A stretch of 40,273 nt of DNA from Pseudomonadota bacterium (lineage in GTDB: Bacteria > Myxococcota_A > Polyangia > Fen-1088): contig JADGRB010000015.1 in NCBI GenBank assembly GCA_017881315.1, positions 1 to 40,273 on the forward strand. The letters run 5' to 3'. The first letter of the stretch is position 1. Each line of letters begins with the position of its first letter. The position numbers and the translations under genes are program-made. Positions 1-9,940 of the stretch are shown one piece after another. The notes beneath the pieces were generated by a model that was not told the origin of the DNA, did no database searches, and saw nothing but the letters and a program-made list of their open reading frames with translations.

Positions 1-348
1 CAGCACCCCGACTATCCCGCCACCAAGTTCCCGGTGGTGCCCGGACAATACGCGTCGCTCACCGTCGCCTTGCCGGGCGGCATCGCCGGCGAGGCGCGCG
101 CGCGCGGATCGGGGGCAGCGGTCGGCCGCGGGCGCGTCGAGGCCGCCGGTCCCGACGGGGCCAGGGCCAGCACCGACCTTCAACGCGCCGGCGGCTTTCG
201 ATTGCCGCGCCTCGTTCCGGGGCACTGGCGGCTCACCATCTCGGCGCCGGGGTTTCGCCCCGCGGCGCAGGAGCTGGAGGTCCCGGCCAGCTCCAACCTC
301 GGCGAGATGTCGATCAGAGAGCTGCGCGTCGATCTCGATCCGACCTGA
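1..348 (+). CDS. C-terminal part of a carboxypeptidase-regulatory-like domain protein (5' truncated)
   Basis: The reading frame is open from base 1 and ends at TGA 346-348, so the start lies outside the window. The visible 115 residues look like a beta-sandwich of the carboxypeptidase regulatory-like/transthyretin type: Gly/Ala-rich strands, then an 'RLVPGHWRLTISAPGF' stretch typical of the 'G.Y.l.vsapGy' end of that fold. In this family such domains are usually add-on modules of secreted or outer-membrane proteins. No catalytic motif is visible and the parent protein cannot be named. Its last 35 bases overlap the 3' end of the convergent protease gene at 314-1282. Confidence 0.6.
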   Translation, partial: QHPDYPATKFPVVPGQYASLTVALPGGIAGEARARGSGAAVGRGRVEAAGPDGARASTDLQRAGGFRLPRLVPGHWRLTISAPGFRPAAQELEVPASSNLGEMSIRELRVDLDPT

Positions 349-1282
349 GACGACGTCGCCGGCGAGCGTGGGCAACGGCGATGCCGAGCGCGAGGAGGCT
401 GAGCGCCGCGCCCCGGCGCGGGTACCCGTCCGTCGCGCAGCCGCAGCCATCGTCGGGAAGGTTCAACGCGCAGACGTGCGGATCCCGCGCCGCCGGGTAG
501 ATGTCGCAGATCCCGCGCGCGTCATCGGGCGCGAGGACGCGCTTTGGGATTCCCGTGAACCCGGGCTCGACAAAGAACCACATGACGGATTGAGCCTCCC
601 GTACGTCGGTGGGTGTCGATGGCGGGTCGGGGCAAGTGGGGATCGGCTGGCCCTGATCGTCGTGGGGAACAATCACGTCGACCCCGGCGTGGAAACAGGT
701 GTGGCCGAGGCCAATGAAGTGACCGAACTCGTGCGTGATCGCGGTCTGCAGATCAATTGCGTCCGGCGTGTGGCCCAGTGCGGTCGACCCGGGATCCAGG
801 TTTGCCCAACTGACGCCGACCGCGTTGATGTCGATGTCGGTGTCGACGATTTCACCATCCGGTCGACTGGAGTGATAGGTGAACGCGATCACCTCGGGTC
901 CGAGGTCCGCGGGCCAGTCGGTGGTCTCGAAGACGATCGAGTTCTTGCCGTCGTAGCCGATCCCCGGAACCGGGCCGCCCGTCGACATGGACGGGACGAT
1001 CTCGAAGTACGGATGGCCGGTGCCGGCGTCGCCGTCCGGGCCGGGGCAGGTGACCTCGGACGGGCTCCAGGCGTGCGCGGCGGCGGCGATCGACTTTGCG
1101 ACCTCGTCGGAGGTCATCATGGAGAAACCGTTCAGATAGATGGTTACCGCGGCGCAGCTGCTCGCCCAGTAGAGTGGCGCGCCGTTGTCGCTGACCCCGC
1201 GCACGTAGGCCGCGGCGGGTCGCGCGGGGAGGGTCGAGGCGAGCGCGGCGGCGACCAGCGCGGTGGCGATCCGGGCGCGCAT
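314..1282 (-). CDS. Matrixin-like secreted zinc metalloprotease with C-terminal sorting-type tail
   Basis: 322-residue protein. The Met at 1282 was chosen because it opens directly into a signal peptide (Arg-Ala n-region, Ala/Leu core, AxA site near residue 28). The zinc site HEFGHFIGLGH lies at residues 184-194 and fits HExxHxxGxxH of metzincin/matrixin (M10-like) peptidases: three His ligands plus the catalytic Glu. A later 'QSVMW' stretch could supply the Met-turn. The C-terminus has C280 and C282, a hydrophobic helix (about 289-306) and a run of Arg, resembling the MYXO-CTERM surface-sorting signal. It follows the second protease at 1285-2193 after only 2 bases, so the two are translationally coupled. 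Substrate unknown. Longer upstream in-frame sequence is non-genic read-through. Confidence 0.85.
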   Translation of the reverse strand: MRARIATALVAAALASTLPARPAAAYVRGVSDNGAPLYWASSCAAVTIYLNGFSMMTSDEVAKSIAAAAHAWSPSEVTCPGPDGDAGTGHPYFEIVPSMSTGGPVPGIGYDGKNSIVFETTDWPADLGPEVIAFTYHSSRPDGEIVDTDIDINAVGVSWANLDPGSTALGHTPDAIDLQTAITHEFGHFIGLGHTCFHAGVDVIVPHDDQGQPIPTCPDPPSTPTDVREAQSVMWFFVEPGFTGIPKRVLAPDDARGICDIYPAARDPHVCALNLPDDGCGCATDGYPRRGAALSLLALGIAVAHARRRRRLRSDRDRRAAL

Positions 1283-1284
1283 CT

Positions 1285-2193
1285 TCAGCGCCGCGACGCG
1301 CGGCGTGCGCGCCGGGCGCCCGCCAGCAGCGCCGCGAAGACGCCCAGACCCACGAGCTCGATTCCATCCATCGGTGTGGGAACCGTCGCGCACGAGGCGC
1401 ATCCCCCCGCCGGCTGTGGCGGATGGTCGACCGGGTAGATCCCGCACAGGCCGGCCTGATCGTCGGGGGCCAGCGTCCTCTTCTGCGTGTCGCCCATCAT
1501 GGCCGACGGGTACATTGTGGTGGCCTGGACCGCCAGCGAGGCCTGGTCGCAGGCGGGAACCGGCTGACCGCTGTCGTCGGTGGGCTGCGGCAGGCTGCCG
1601 AGCGGGTTGTAGCAGGTGTGGTCGAGCCCGATCAGGTGCCCCATCTCGTGGGTGATGGCGTTCTGCAGGTCCATGTCGCCAGTCAGACCCGCATCCGCCG
1701 TCACGTCCGCCCAGACGTAGTCGAGGGTGTTGATTTCGATGTCGGAGTCGTAGATCTGGCCGGTCTTCTTGTTGGCGGTGTCGCTGGTGACCGCCAGGGC
1801 CATCGTGTCGTAGTCGGCCTCGCAGGTTCCGTCGGCGGCCAGCTGGCACCAGCTGGTGCTGCGGAAGACCACCGTGTTGAGGTGGTCGTAGGCGGGGATC
1901 GGCGTCGGGTCGGTCGACACGCTCAGCACCAAGTTCAAGTAGGTGCAGGCGTTCGCCCCCGCGCTCCAGGTGCTGGCCGCATCCAGGACCGCGGTGTCCA
2001 CCTGATCCGGGGTCATCGTCTGCTGGACGAAGTCATTGGGGTAAGCGGTGATCGGAACGGAGATCTGCCCCCAGAAGAATCCGTTGCCGCTGTCGGTCTT
2101 GTAGCGGACGTACGCCGCGGCGGGGCGGGCGAGCGACAAGACAGCGGCGACGGCGGTCGCGGTCAGGACCGCGGTTCCCCGAGACCGGGTCAT
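1285..2193 (-). CDS. Matrixin-like secreted zinc metalloprotease, paralogue of the next gene
   Basis: 302 residues starting at ATG 2193, whose A-T-G-A overlaps the TGA of the upstream gene. An N-terminal signal peptide ends near 'ARPAAA-YVR', the same 'AAAYVR' junction as in the neighbouring protease. The zinc motif HEMGHLIGLDH is at residues 182-192, with a downstream 'TTMYPSAMMGD' that can provide the Met-turn. The tail carries C265 and C268, a hydrophobic segment (about 276-292) and a terminal Arg-rich stretch, a MYXO-CTERM-like signal. The two proteases probably arose by tandem duplication. Known of the family: extracellular Zn-dependent peptidases. Inferred: surface anchoring or release, and co-expression with the 194-residue secreted protein. 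Confidence 0.87.
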   Translation of the reverse strand: MTRSRGTAVLTATAVAAVLSLARPAAAYVRYKTDSGNGFFWGQISVPITAYPNDFVQQTMTPDQVDTAVLDAASTWSAGANACTYLNLVLSVSTDPTPIPAYDHLNTVVFRSTSWCQLAADGTCEADYDTMALAVTSDTANKKTGQIYDSDIEINTLDYVWADVTADAGLTGDMDLQNAITHEMGHLIGLDHTCYNPLGSLPQPTDDSGQPVPACDQASLAVQATTMYPSAMMGDTQKRTLAPDDQAGLCGIYPVDHPPQPAGGCASCATVPTPMDGIELVGLGVFAALLAGARRARRASRR

Positions 2194-2774
2194 GGTCTGC
2201 CGCCGGGCGCCGCGGCCAGGGCGCGAACCTCGGCGCGCAGATCGGCGAGTGGGCGATCGCGGGTCTCGAACACCGGCGCCGCGCTGGCGGCCGGCGTCGC
2301 GCGCACGAAGTCGGCGCCGGCCCGATCGGGAGCGCTCACCATCCACCGCTTCGTGCCCCCCTCGCGGTGCAGGACGCGCTTGCCCTGCGCCATGCCGACG
2401 ACGCTGGCCTTGTCCGGGCGTCCGCGCAGAAAGACCAGCGCCCGCTCGCCGGGATCGAACCGCGTCATGCCCGCGATCGTCATCGTGATGTCGTCGACGG
2501 TCCCACCGGGTTGCACGACCAGCAGGTGCGTCGCGGGCGCCGCCGTCCCCTTCCAGCTGTCGACGACGACGAGATCGATCGTCGTGATGATCCGCTGATG
2601 CTGCTGATTCCAGGCGGCCTTGACCGACACCACGTCCACGACCGCGATCTGGTCCGCGCGCGCGACCATGTTCGGCAGATCGAGGGCCAGGATCAAGGAA
2701 GCCGACGCGGCGCGGGCGATCAGCAGGATCGCGATCAGCGCCAGCGGGGCAGATAGGCGACGTGCGGGAAGCAT
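2190..2774 (-). CDS. Secreted protein of unknown function, first gene of the protease operon
   Basis: 194 residues. The start at ATG 2774 gives a clear signal peptide (MLPARRL n-region, Leu/Ile-rich core, cut near 'RAASA-S') with GGTGG 4 bases upstream. The mature part is beta-rich: a 'MVARADQIAVVDVVSV' opening, 'TIDLVVVDSWKG', then 'VVQPGGTVDD' and 'FDPGERALVFLRG'. I recall this pattern in small secreted domains found beside myxobacterial matrixins, but I know no function. It overlaps the downstream protease by 4 bases (ATGA), so the three genes form one operon. No catalytic residues or metal motifs stand out; it could be an inhibitor, chaperone or adaptor of the proteases (inference from context only). 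Confidence 0.75.
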   Translation of the reverse strand: MLPARRLSAPLALIAILLIARAASASLILALDLPNMVARADQIAVVDVVSVKAAWNQQHQRIITTIDLVVVDSWKGTAAPATHLLVVQPGGTVDDITMTIAGMTRFDPGERALVFLRGRPDKASVVGMAQGKRVLHREGGTKRWMVSAPDRAGADFVRATPAASAAPVFETRDRPLADLRAEVRALAAAPGGRP

Positions 2775-2783
2775 CTCGCCACC

Positions 2784-2812
2784 ATGATACGGCGGAATAC
2801 CCACTTTGTTGA
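2784..2812 (-). promoter_or_regulatory. Candidate sigma-70-type promoter of the metalloprotease operon
   Basis: Read on the minus strand: TCAACA (4 of 6 to TTGACA), 17-base spacer, TATCAT (5 of 6 to TATAAT). The -10 box ends 9 bases before the ATG at 2774, so the predicted leader would be only a few bases long. Pattern match only. Confidence 0.4.
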
Positions 2813-2817
2813 GTCGC

Positions 2818-2852
2818 GCGGCACCGGTGCGGCCCGCGGCACCGGCGCGGCC
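2818..2852. repeat. Two-copy 18-bp tandem repeat
   Basis: GCGGCACCGGTGCGGCCC at 2818-2835 is followed at once by a copy (2836-2852) differing at one base. It lies between the ppk1 stop codon and the promoter of the protease operon. With only two copies in GC-rich DNA it may be a duplication without function. Confidence 0.5.
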
Positions 2853-2854
2853 AA

Positions 2855-5164
<2,310 letters not shown>

Positions 5165-5211
5165 GGCGGGGAGTTTACCCCATGGCTGGTGTCGGCGATG
5201 TTACATCACCC

Positions 5212-6216
5212 TTAATGCGCGTCGGAGAGGAAGCCGGTTCTCCGCTCGGGGCCCTGAAACGTCGCCTGGACGGCCCGCCGATCGCGGCGGTGGCCGTGCG
5301 CGCGCAGGCGGGCGCTCTTGAGCGTCTCTTCCACCAGATCCTCGAAAGAGAGCCCGGCGCCGTGGGCGATCTTGGGGAGCAGGCTGTTCGGCGTCATGCC
5401 GGGCAAGGTGTTCAGCTCCAGGACCACCTCGTTGCCCCGCTCGCTGACGATGAGATCGACCCGGGTCGCCCCTTCACAGCCGAGCGCGTCGTGTGCCAGC
5501 GTGGCCAGGCGTAGCGCCGATCGGTAACGCTCGGGCGACAGGCGCGCCGGCAGGTGGTACTCGGTCCGTCCGCTCGTGTATTTGTTGCGGAAGTCATAGA
5601 ACCCGCGCTTGGGCACGATCTCGACGGCGCCCAGCGGTTTTCCGTCGAGGATCCCCACCGAGATCTCTTTCCCCTCGATGAACCGTTCGACCAGGACGTC
5701 ATCGTCGAACCGGAGGGCCTGCTCGACCGCGGCCTCCAGCTCCAGCTCGTCGCGCGCGACCCGGATGCCCAGCGACGACCCTTCGCCCGCCGGCTTCACC
5801 ACCACCGGGAAACCGAACGATCCGTGTGTCTCCAGCAGGTCCTCGCCGCTGTCCGACTGCACCACGTAGCCCGGCGCGGTCGGGAGGTTGTTGAGGCGGA
5901 AGATCTCCTTCGCGCGCGCCTTGTTCATGGCCAGCGCCGAGGCCAGCACACCGGATCCCGTGTACGGGATCCCCAGCAGCTCGAGCAGCCCCTGGATGCA
6001 GCCGTCCTCGCCGTAGCGGCCGTGCAGCGCCACGAAGGCGACGTCGATGCGCGATTGTCGCAAGACGAGATCGACGTCCCGGTCGACAAACAGCGGCCAG
6101 GCGTCGTAGCCCCGGTCCGCCAGCGCCGACACGATCGCCTCACCCGAGCGGATCGAGATGTCCCGCTCCGCCGACAGGCCGCCCATGAGCACACCGATCT
6201 TGCGCTGTCCGATCAT
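5212..6216 (-). CDS. ddl: D-alanine--D-alanine ligase
   Basis: 334 residues. Cytoplasmic ATP-grasp enzyme joining two D-alanines for peptidoglycan precursors. Family marks: 'KIGVLMGGLSAERDISI' at the N-terminus, 'FVALHGRYGEDGCIQGLLE', 'GIPYTGSGVLASALAMNK', 'VVKPAGEGSSLGI' (ATP-binding loop), 'KEISVGIL', and the C-terminal 'VLELNTLPGMT' with metal-binding Glu/Asn. ATG 6216 fits the usual family start; GGAGG lies immediately against it, an unusually short spacing, with another GAGG 12 bases upstream. No longer start preserves homology. A second Ddl-like ATP-grasp protein is encoded at 8808-9926; this one is the canonical ligase. Confidence 0.96.
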   Translation of the reverse strand: MIGQRKIGVLMGGLSAERDISIRSGEAIVSALADRGYDAWPLFVDRDVDLVLRQSRIDVAFVALHGRYGEDGCIQGLLELLGIPYTGSGVLASALAMNKARAKEIFRLNNLPTAPGYVVQSDSGEDLLETHGSFGFPVVVKPAGEGSSLGIRVARDELELEAAVEQALRFDDDVLVERFIEGKEISVGILDGKPLGAVEIVPKRGFYDFRNKYTSGRTEYHLPARLSPERYRSALRLATLAHDALGCEGATRVDLIVSERGNEVVLELNTLPGMTPNSLLPKIAHGAGLSFEDLVEETLKSARLRAHGHRRDRRAVQATFQGPERRTGFLSDAH

Positions 6217-6374
6217 CCTCCACGGGTAACCTCGGGGCAGACGGGCGTCAAAAAATCTACCTGGATTTTGCGAGGGCCGCGCGGCGGCGCCGCCCGTTTC
6301 CCACCTCTGCCGCGGCGGCCTTCCGGACGCAAAGCCCCCTCGCGTCACCGCGATCTGTGATAAAGACGGGCGCA
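6217..6374. other. Divergent intergenic region between ddl and the HARE/Mrr-like gene
   Basis: 158 bases that must hold the promoters of both divergent genes. I see a perfect 12-bp palindrome GGCGGCGCCGCC at 6283-6294 and a short A/T-rich patch near 6249-6270, but no convincing -35/-10 pair on either strand. Confidence 0.4.
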
Positions 6375-8099
6375 ATGACGTTTCTGGAAGCGGCCTTCGA
6401 AGTCCTTCGTCGGGAGGGGAAGCCGCTGCATTACAAGGAGCTGACGGAGCGCGTCCTCGGCAAGAAGCTGCTGACCTTCGTGGGCCGCACGCCGGAGGTG
6501 ACGATGCAGACGCAGCTCACCGGCGCGGTCAAGAAGGCGCCGGGAAACCCCTTCGTGCGGGTGAAACCGGGGATCTTCGGCCTGCTCCGCTATCCCGAGC
6601 TGACGCCGGAAGAGCGGGCGGCGGCCGCCAAGGCCGAGGAAGCGCCCCCGCCGCGCGCGAGCGCAGCGCCGGCCCGGGCGGGCGCGACCGCCGAAGGCGG
6701 CGCCGCAGGTGAAGGCGGACGTCGTCGCCGTCGGCGGGGGGGCCGAGGCCACGGGCGAGACGACGTCGCCAGTCCGACCGCAAATCCGACCGGAGTTTCG
6801 ACCGGACTTGCTGCGGCTGGAGACGACGGCGAAGGCGACGAGCCCGCGCCGAGCGGCCTGTCGGCGGAAGCGCGGGCGGCGGCGTTGGCCGAAACGGGTG
6901 TCTTGGAAGGCGACGACGACGCCGCTGGCGATGAGGAGGACTCACGGGCGATGGACGCGATGGAAGACGACGAGACCACGGACGCGCCCGGCGCTGTCGA
7001 TGAAGGTGCGCCGCCTGCCGGCGTCCCCGACGGCGGCGAGGGAAGTCGCCCAGGTTTGGAAGCGGGCGGCGGCGCTGCCCGCGGCGCGGGTGCCCTGGCC
7101 GACGACGGTCGACGACGACGCCGCCGGCGCCGGCGCGGCGGGCGCGGTGAAGGGGAGGGCTTCGGCGATGCCCCGCGTGGGGGCGAGACGGCCGCTGCCG
7201 CGCCCAGCGCGGAGGCGTCCAGCTTTTCATCGACGGAATCGGGCCTCGAAATGGGCCCCGGCCCGGCCGATGCTGGCGGTTCGATGGGGCAGCCCGGCGC
7301 GGACGATGGCGATCGTCAGGGTCCACGCCGGATCATGACCCCGGTGGATGCGGCGATCGAAATCCTGCGCGGCCAGGCTCCAGGGCGCGGCATGCACGTC
7401 CGGCAGATCGCGGACGGTGCGGCCCGCCGCCGCCTGGTGCACGGCGAGCCCAACGAGGCCTGGCGGGTGATGCGGACGGCGCTCTCCGCCGAGCCGCGCG
7501 AGCGCCTGCGCGCGGGCCTGCGGCCGCGCGTTCGCGCCGCGGGCGCCGGGCTGTTCGCCCTGGCCCGTCGGCCACCGGACGCCGAGCTCGAGCGCGCCGA
7601 ACAGGTATTCGGCGAAGCGCGGCGCGCGCTGCGCGAGCGGACGCTGGCCGCGCTCGAGCGCCGCATCGCCGACCTGCCGGGCTCGGCCTTCGAGGCGCTC
7701 ACCCGCGTCCTGATCCAGCACGAAGGTTTCGGCCCGGCCACCTTCGTCAAACGGGTCGAGGGGACGGTTTATGTCGAGGCGAAGCGCGGTCGCGGCGCCC
7801 GCCCGTCGAAGTGCCTGATCGGCCTCCGCTTCGGCTCGTCCTCGGGCGGCCGCGCGAGCATCGGTGTGCTGCGCGAGGGGATCCTCGCGCGCGGCCAGGA
7901 CGAAGGCCTGCTCATGCTGGCGGGGCGTCTGGCCGAGGACGCGATCACCGAGTGGAAGAAAGCCGGCCCGCCCATCGAGATCGCGGACGGTCCGGCCCTG
8001 GCGGAGACCTGTGTGCGGCACGGCATCGGGGTCGTGAGCGCGATGGTCAGCGTCGATTTCGTCGATGCGGACTTCTTCGCGGAGATCGCAGAAGGCTAG
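6375..8099 (+). CDS. Double HARE-HTH protein with Arg-rich linker and Mrr-like C-terminal domain
   Basis: 574 residues from ATG 6375; an in-frame GTG at 6357 adds six residues and has no better signal. Residues 1-70 ('MTFLEAAFEVLRREGKPLHYKELTERVL') form a HARE-HTH (RpoE-delta/ASXL-type winged helix) domain. Residues about 90-315 are low-complexity Ala/Gly/Asp/Glu with two Arg runs near 115 and 250. Residues about 319-405 ('TPVDAAIEIL...GMHVRQIADGA') look like a second, more diverged HARE-HTH. Residues about 435-574 resemble the Mrr restriction-endonuclease fold ('FEALTRVLIQHEGF' start, 'PPIEIADGPALAETCVRHGIGV' end). The D...(E/Q)xK catalytic set is not clear; 'VEAKRG' is the only candidate. 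It probably binds nucleic acid; nuclease activity is uncertain. Its end overlaps the proposed lipB start by 35 bases. Confidence 0.75.
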   Translation: MTFLEAAFEVLRREGKPLHYKELTERVLGKKLLTFVGRTPEVTMQTQLTGAVKKAPGNPFVRVKPGIFGLLRYPELTPEERAAAAKAEEAPPPRASAAPARAGATAEGGAAGEGGRRRRRRGGRGHGRDDVASPTANPTGVSTGLAAAGDDGEGDEPAPSGLSAEARAAALAETGVLEGDDDAAGDEEDSRAMDAMEDDETTDAPGAVDEGAPPAGVPDGGEGSRPGLEAGGGAARGAGALADDGRRRRRRRRRGGRGEGEGFGDAPRGGETAAAAPSAEASSFSSTESGLEMGPGPADAGGSMGQPGADDGDRQGPRRIMTPVDAAIEILRGQAPGRGMHVRQIADGAARRRLVHGEPNEAWRVMRTALSAEPRERLRAGLRPRVRAAGAGLFALARRPPDAELERAEQVFGEARRALRERTLAALERRIADLPGSAFEALTRVLIQHEGFGPATFVKRVEGTVYVEAKRGRGARPSKCLIGLRFGSSSGGRASIGVLREGILARGQDEGLLMLAGRLAEDAITEWKKAGPPIEIADGPALAETCVRHGIGVVSAMVSVDFVDADFFAEIAEG

Positions 8100-8811
8100 G
8101 GGTCGCGCGCTGGAAGCCGTCTGGCGCTGGCTCGGTCGCGCGCCCTATGCGGCGACCGTTGCGTATCAGGAGCGGCTGCGCGCGGCGATCCTGAGTGGGG
8201 AGGGACCGGAGACGCTGCTCCTGTGTGAGCACGATCCGGTGATCACGCTCGGTCGCTCGGCGAACGCGTCCAACGTGCTGGCGTCTCCGGCCGAGCTGGC
8301 GCGTCGCGGGATCGCCGTCGAACGGATCTCGCGGGGGGGCGACGTCACCATTCATCTTCCCGGCCAGCTGGTCGGCTATCCGGTGGTGCGCCTGCGCCGC
8401 GGCGTGGTCGATCACATGACCGCCATGTCGCGCGCGCTCATTGCCGTGCTGGCCGAGCTCGGGGTGGAGGCGAGCTGGCGGCGCGACGCGCCCGGCCTGT
8501 GGGTCGCCGGCGCGAAGATCTGCGCGTTCGGCGTCAACGTGCACCGGCGGGTCGCCATCCACGGCTTCGCGCTCAACGTCGCGATCGACCCCGGCCCCTT
8601 CGCGCTCATCGTTCCCTGCGGGCTGACGGGCGCGCGGCTCACCTCGATCGCGGAGATCGCGGGCGCGGCGCCCACCCTGCCGACGATCGCCGCGCGCGCG
8701 GCGATCGCGCTCGGCTCCGAGCTGGGCGTGACGTTCCATTCCAAAATCGACCGATCTGCGCGCGACCCAATTGCAATGCGAGATTGGATCACTAAAATGA
8801 TCGGTGCGTGA
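8065..8811 (+). CDS. lipB: Octanoyl-[acyl-carrier-protein]:protein N-octanoyltransferase
   Basis: 248 residues. LipB moves octanoyl groups from acyl-ACP to lipoyl domains (E2 subunits, GcvH), the first step of endogenous lipoate synthesis. Visible motifs: 'LLCEHDPVITLGRSA', 'SRGGDVTIHLPGQLVGYPVV' (RGGxxTxHxPGQ), K151 in 'GAKICAFG' and C185 in 'IVPCGL'. The 34-residue spacing of this Lys/Cys pair equals that of the E. coli catalytic pair K169-type arrangement (K135/C169). ATG 8065 overlaps the preceding gene by 35 bases; no ATG/GTG lies closer to the conserved 'WRWLGRAPYA' opening, so the start is slightly uncertain. The stop overlaps the GTG of the next gene (GTGA). LipA is not in the window. 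Confidence 0.93.
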   Translation: MRTSSRRSQKARGRALEAVWRWLGRAPYAATVAYQERLRAAILSGEGPETLLLCEHDPVITLGRSANASNVLASPAELARRGIAVERISRGGDVTIHLPGQLVGYPVVRLRRGVVDHMTAMSRALIAVLAELGVEASWRRDAPGLWVAGAKICAFGVNVHRRVAIHGFALNVAIDPGPFALIVPCGLTGARLTSIAEIAGAAPTLPTIAARAAIALGSELGVTFHSKIDRSARDPIAMRDWITKMIGA

Positions 8812-9926
8812 AGTCCGCCGACAAGCCGCGCGTCCTGGTCGTCTACAACCGCGACTTCGAAAGCGCCGAGGACGATCCGGAGAATTGCGCCCGCGCCGAT
8901 ATTCGCGGGACGGCCGAAGACGTCGTGCGCGCTCTCGGCGGTGGCGCATACCGGGTGAGCGCGCTGGGCGTCACCGACGATCTGCTGGGTGCCGTCGCGA
9001 AGATCGTGGCCGAGGCGCCCGATGTCGTCTTCAACCTATGCGAGTCGATCGACGGCGTGAGCAGCCTCGAGCCGCTGTTGCCGCTCCTGCTGGAGCGCGC
9101 GGGTCTTGCCTACACCGGTTCCTCGCCGCTGACCTTGGGCCTGTCGCTGCACAAGCACAAGGCCAAGGCGGTATTGCGCGGCGCGGGCGTGCCGACGCCC
9201 GAAGCGGCGGTGCTGACGACCCCCGACGTCTCCAAGGTCGCGCTTCCGTTTCCTCTGATCGTCAAACCCGCCCGCGAGGACGCCTCGGTCGGAATCTCGA
9301 GCGACTCCGTGGTCCACGATCGCGCCGCGCTGGAACGCCAGGTGACCTTCGTGCTCGCCCGTTACCGGCAGCCTGCGCTGGTCGAGAGATACATCGAGGG
9401 CCGCGAGATCTACGTTTCGATACTGGATCGGCCGGGCGCCGAGATCGAGATCTTGCCCCTGCACGAGATCGATTTCTCCGAGATGCCCGTGGGACGCCCG
9501 CGCATCGTCTCGTTCGAAGGGAAGTGGGTGGAGTCCTCGCCCGAGTTCAGCGGAACCAAGCCGGTTCCCTGCACGGGGCTCACCACGGCCACCGTGGATC
9601 GGATCGCCGAGGTGGCCCGGACCGCGTTTGCCGCCATGGAGCTGCGAGACTACGCCCGTCTCGATCTGCGGCTTTCGGCAGACGGCACGCCCTACGTCAT
9701 CGACGTGAACCCGAACTGCGATCTTTCGGCGCGGGCGGGATTCGCGCGGGCCGCGCAGGCGGCGGGCCTGGATTACGCCGAGGTGGTTCGGCGAATCGTC
9801 GCCCTGGCCCTGACGAGGCGCCCCCGCGCGGATGCGATTCCCCTGGCGGTGCGCTCGCGCGTGGCCCATCGAAATCCCGTGGTCTTGGGCGATCGACCCG
9901 CTCGCCGCCGCGCGCGCTCGGGCTGA
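8808..9926 (+). CDS. D-Ala-D-Ala ligase-like ATP-grasp protein
   Basis: 372 residues, GTG start in a 4-base GTGA overlap with lipB. It has the layout of Ddl-type ATP-grasp ligases: 'VFNLCESIDGVSSLEPLLPLLLERAGLAYTGS' (as in 'VFP.LHG..GEDG..Q..LE'), 'HKHKAKAVLRGAGVPTPE', 'FPLIVKPAREDASVGIS' (ATP loop), 'GREIYVSIL' and 'DVNPNCDLS' near the C-terminus for metal ligation. The 'LHGxxGED' signature is replaced by 'NLCESIDG', so it is probably not the housekeeping ligase (ddl at 5212-6216 is). The C-terminal 35 residues are Arg-rich and outside the fold. Such enzymes ligate amino or imino acids; the substrate cannot be read from the sequence. Confidence 0.82.
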   Translation: MKSADKPRVLVVYNRDFESAEDDPENCARADIRGTAEDVVRALGGGAYRVSALGVTDDLLGAVAKIVAEAPDVVFNLCESIDGVSSLEPLLPLLLERAGLAYTGSSPLTLGLSLHKHKAKAVLRGAGVPTPEAAVLTTPDVSKVALPFPLIVKPAREDASVGISSDSVVHDRAALERQVTFVLARYRQPALVERYIEGREIYVSILDRPGAEIEILPLHEIDFSEMPVGRPRIVSFEGKWVESSPEFSGTKPVPCTGLTTATVDRIAEVARTAFAAMELRDYARLDLRLSADGTPYVIDVNPNCDLSARAGFARAAQAAGLDYAEVVRRIVALALTRRPRADAIPLAVRSRVAHRNPVVLGDRPARRRARSG

Positions 9927-9940
9927 GAGGCCCACGGGGC

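Noticed and set aside
8804-9940. In-frame upstream extension of the HEAT lipoprotein
   Set aside because: It lies across the ATP-grasp gene in another frame and is Arg-rich without homology; it would also bury the lipoprotein signal.
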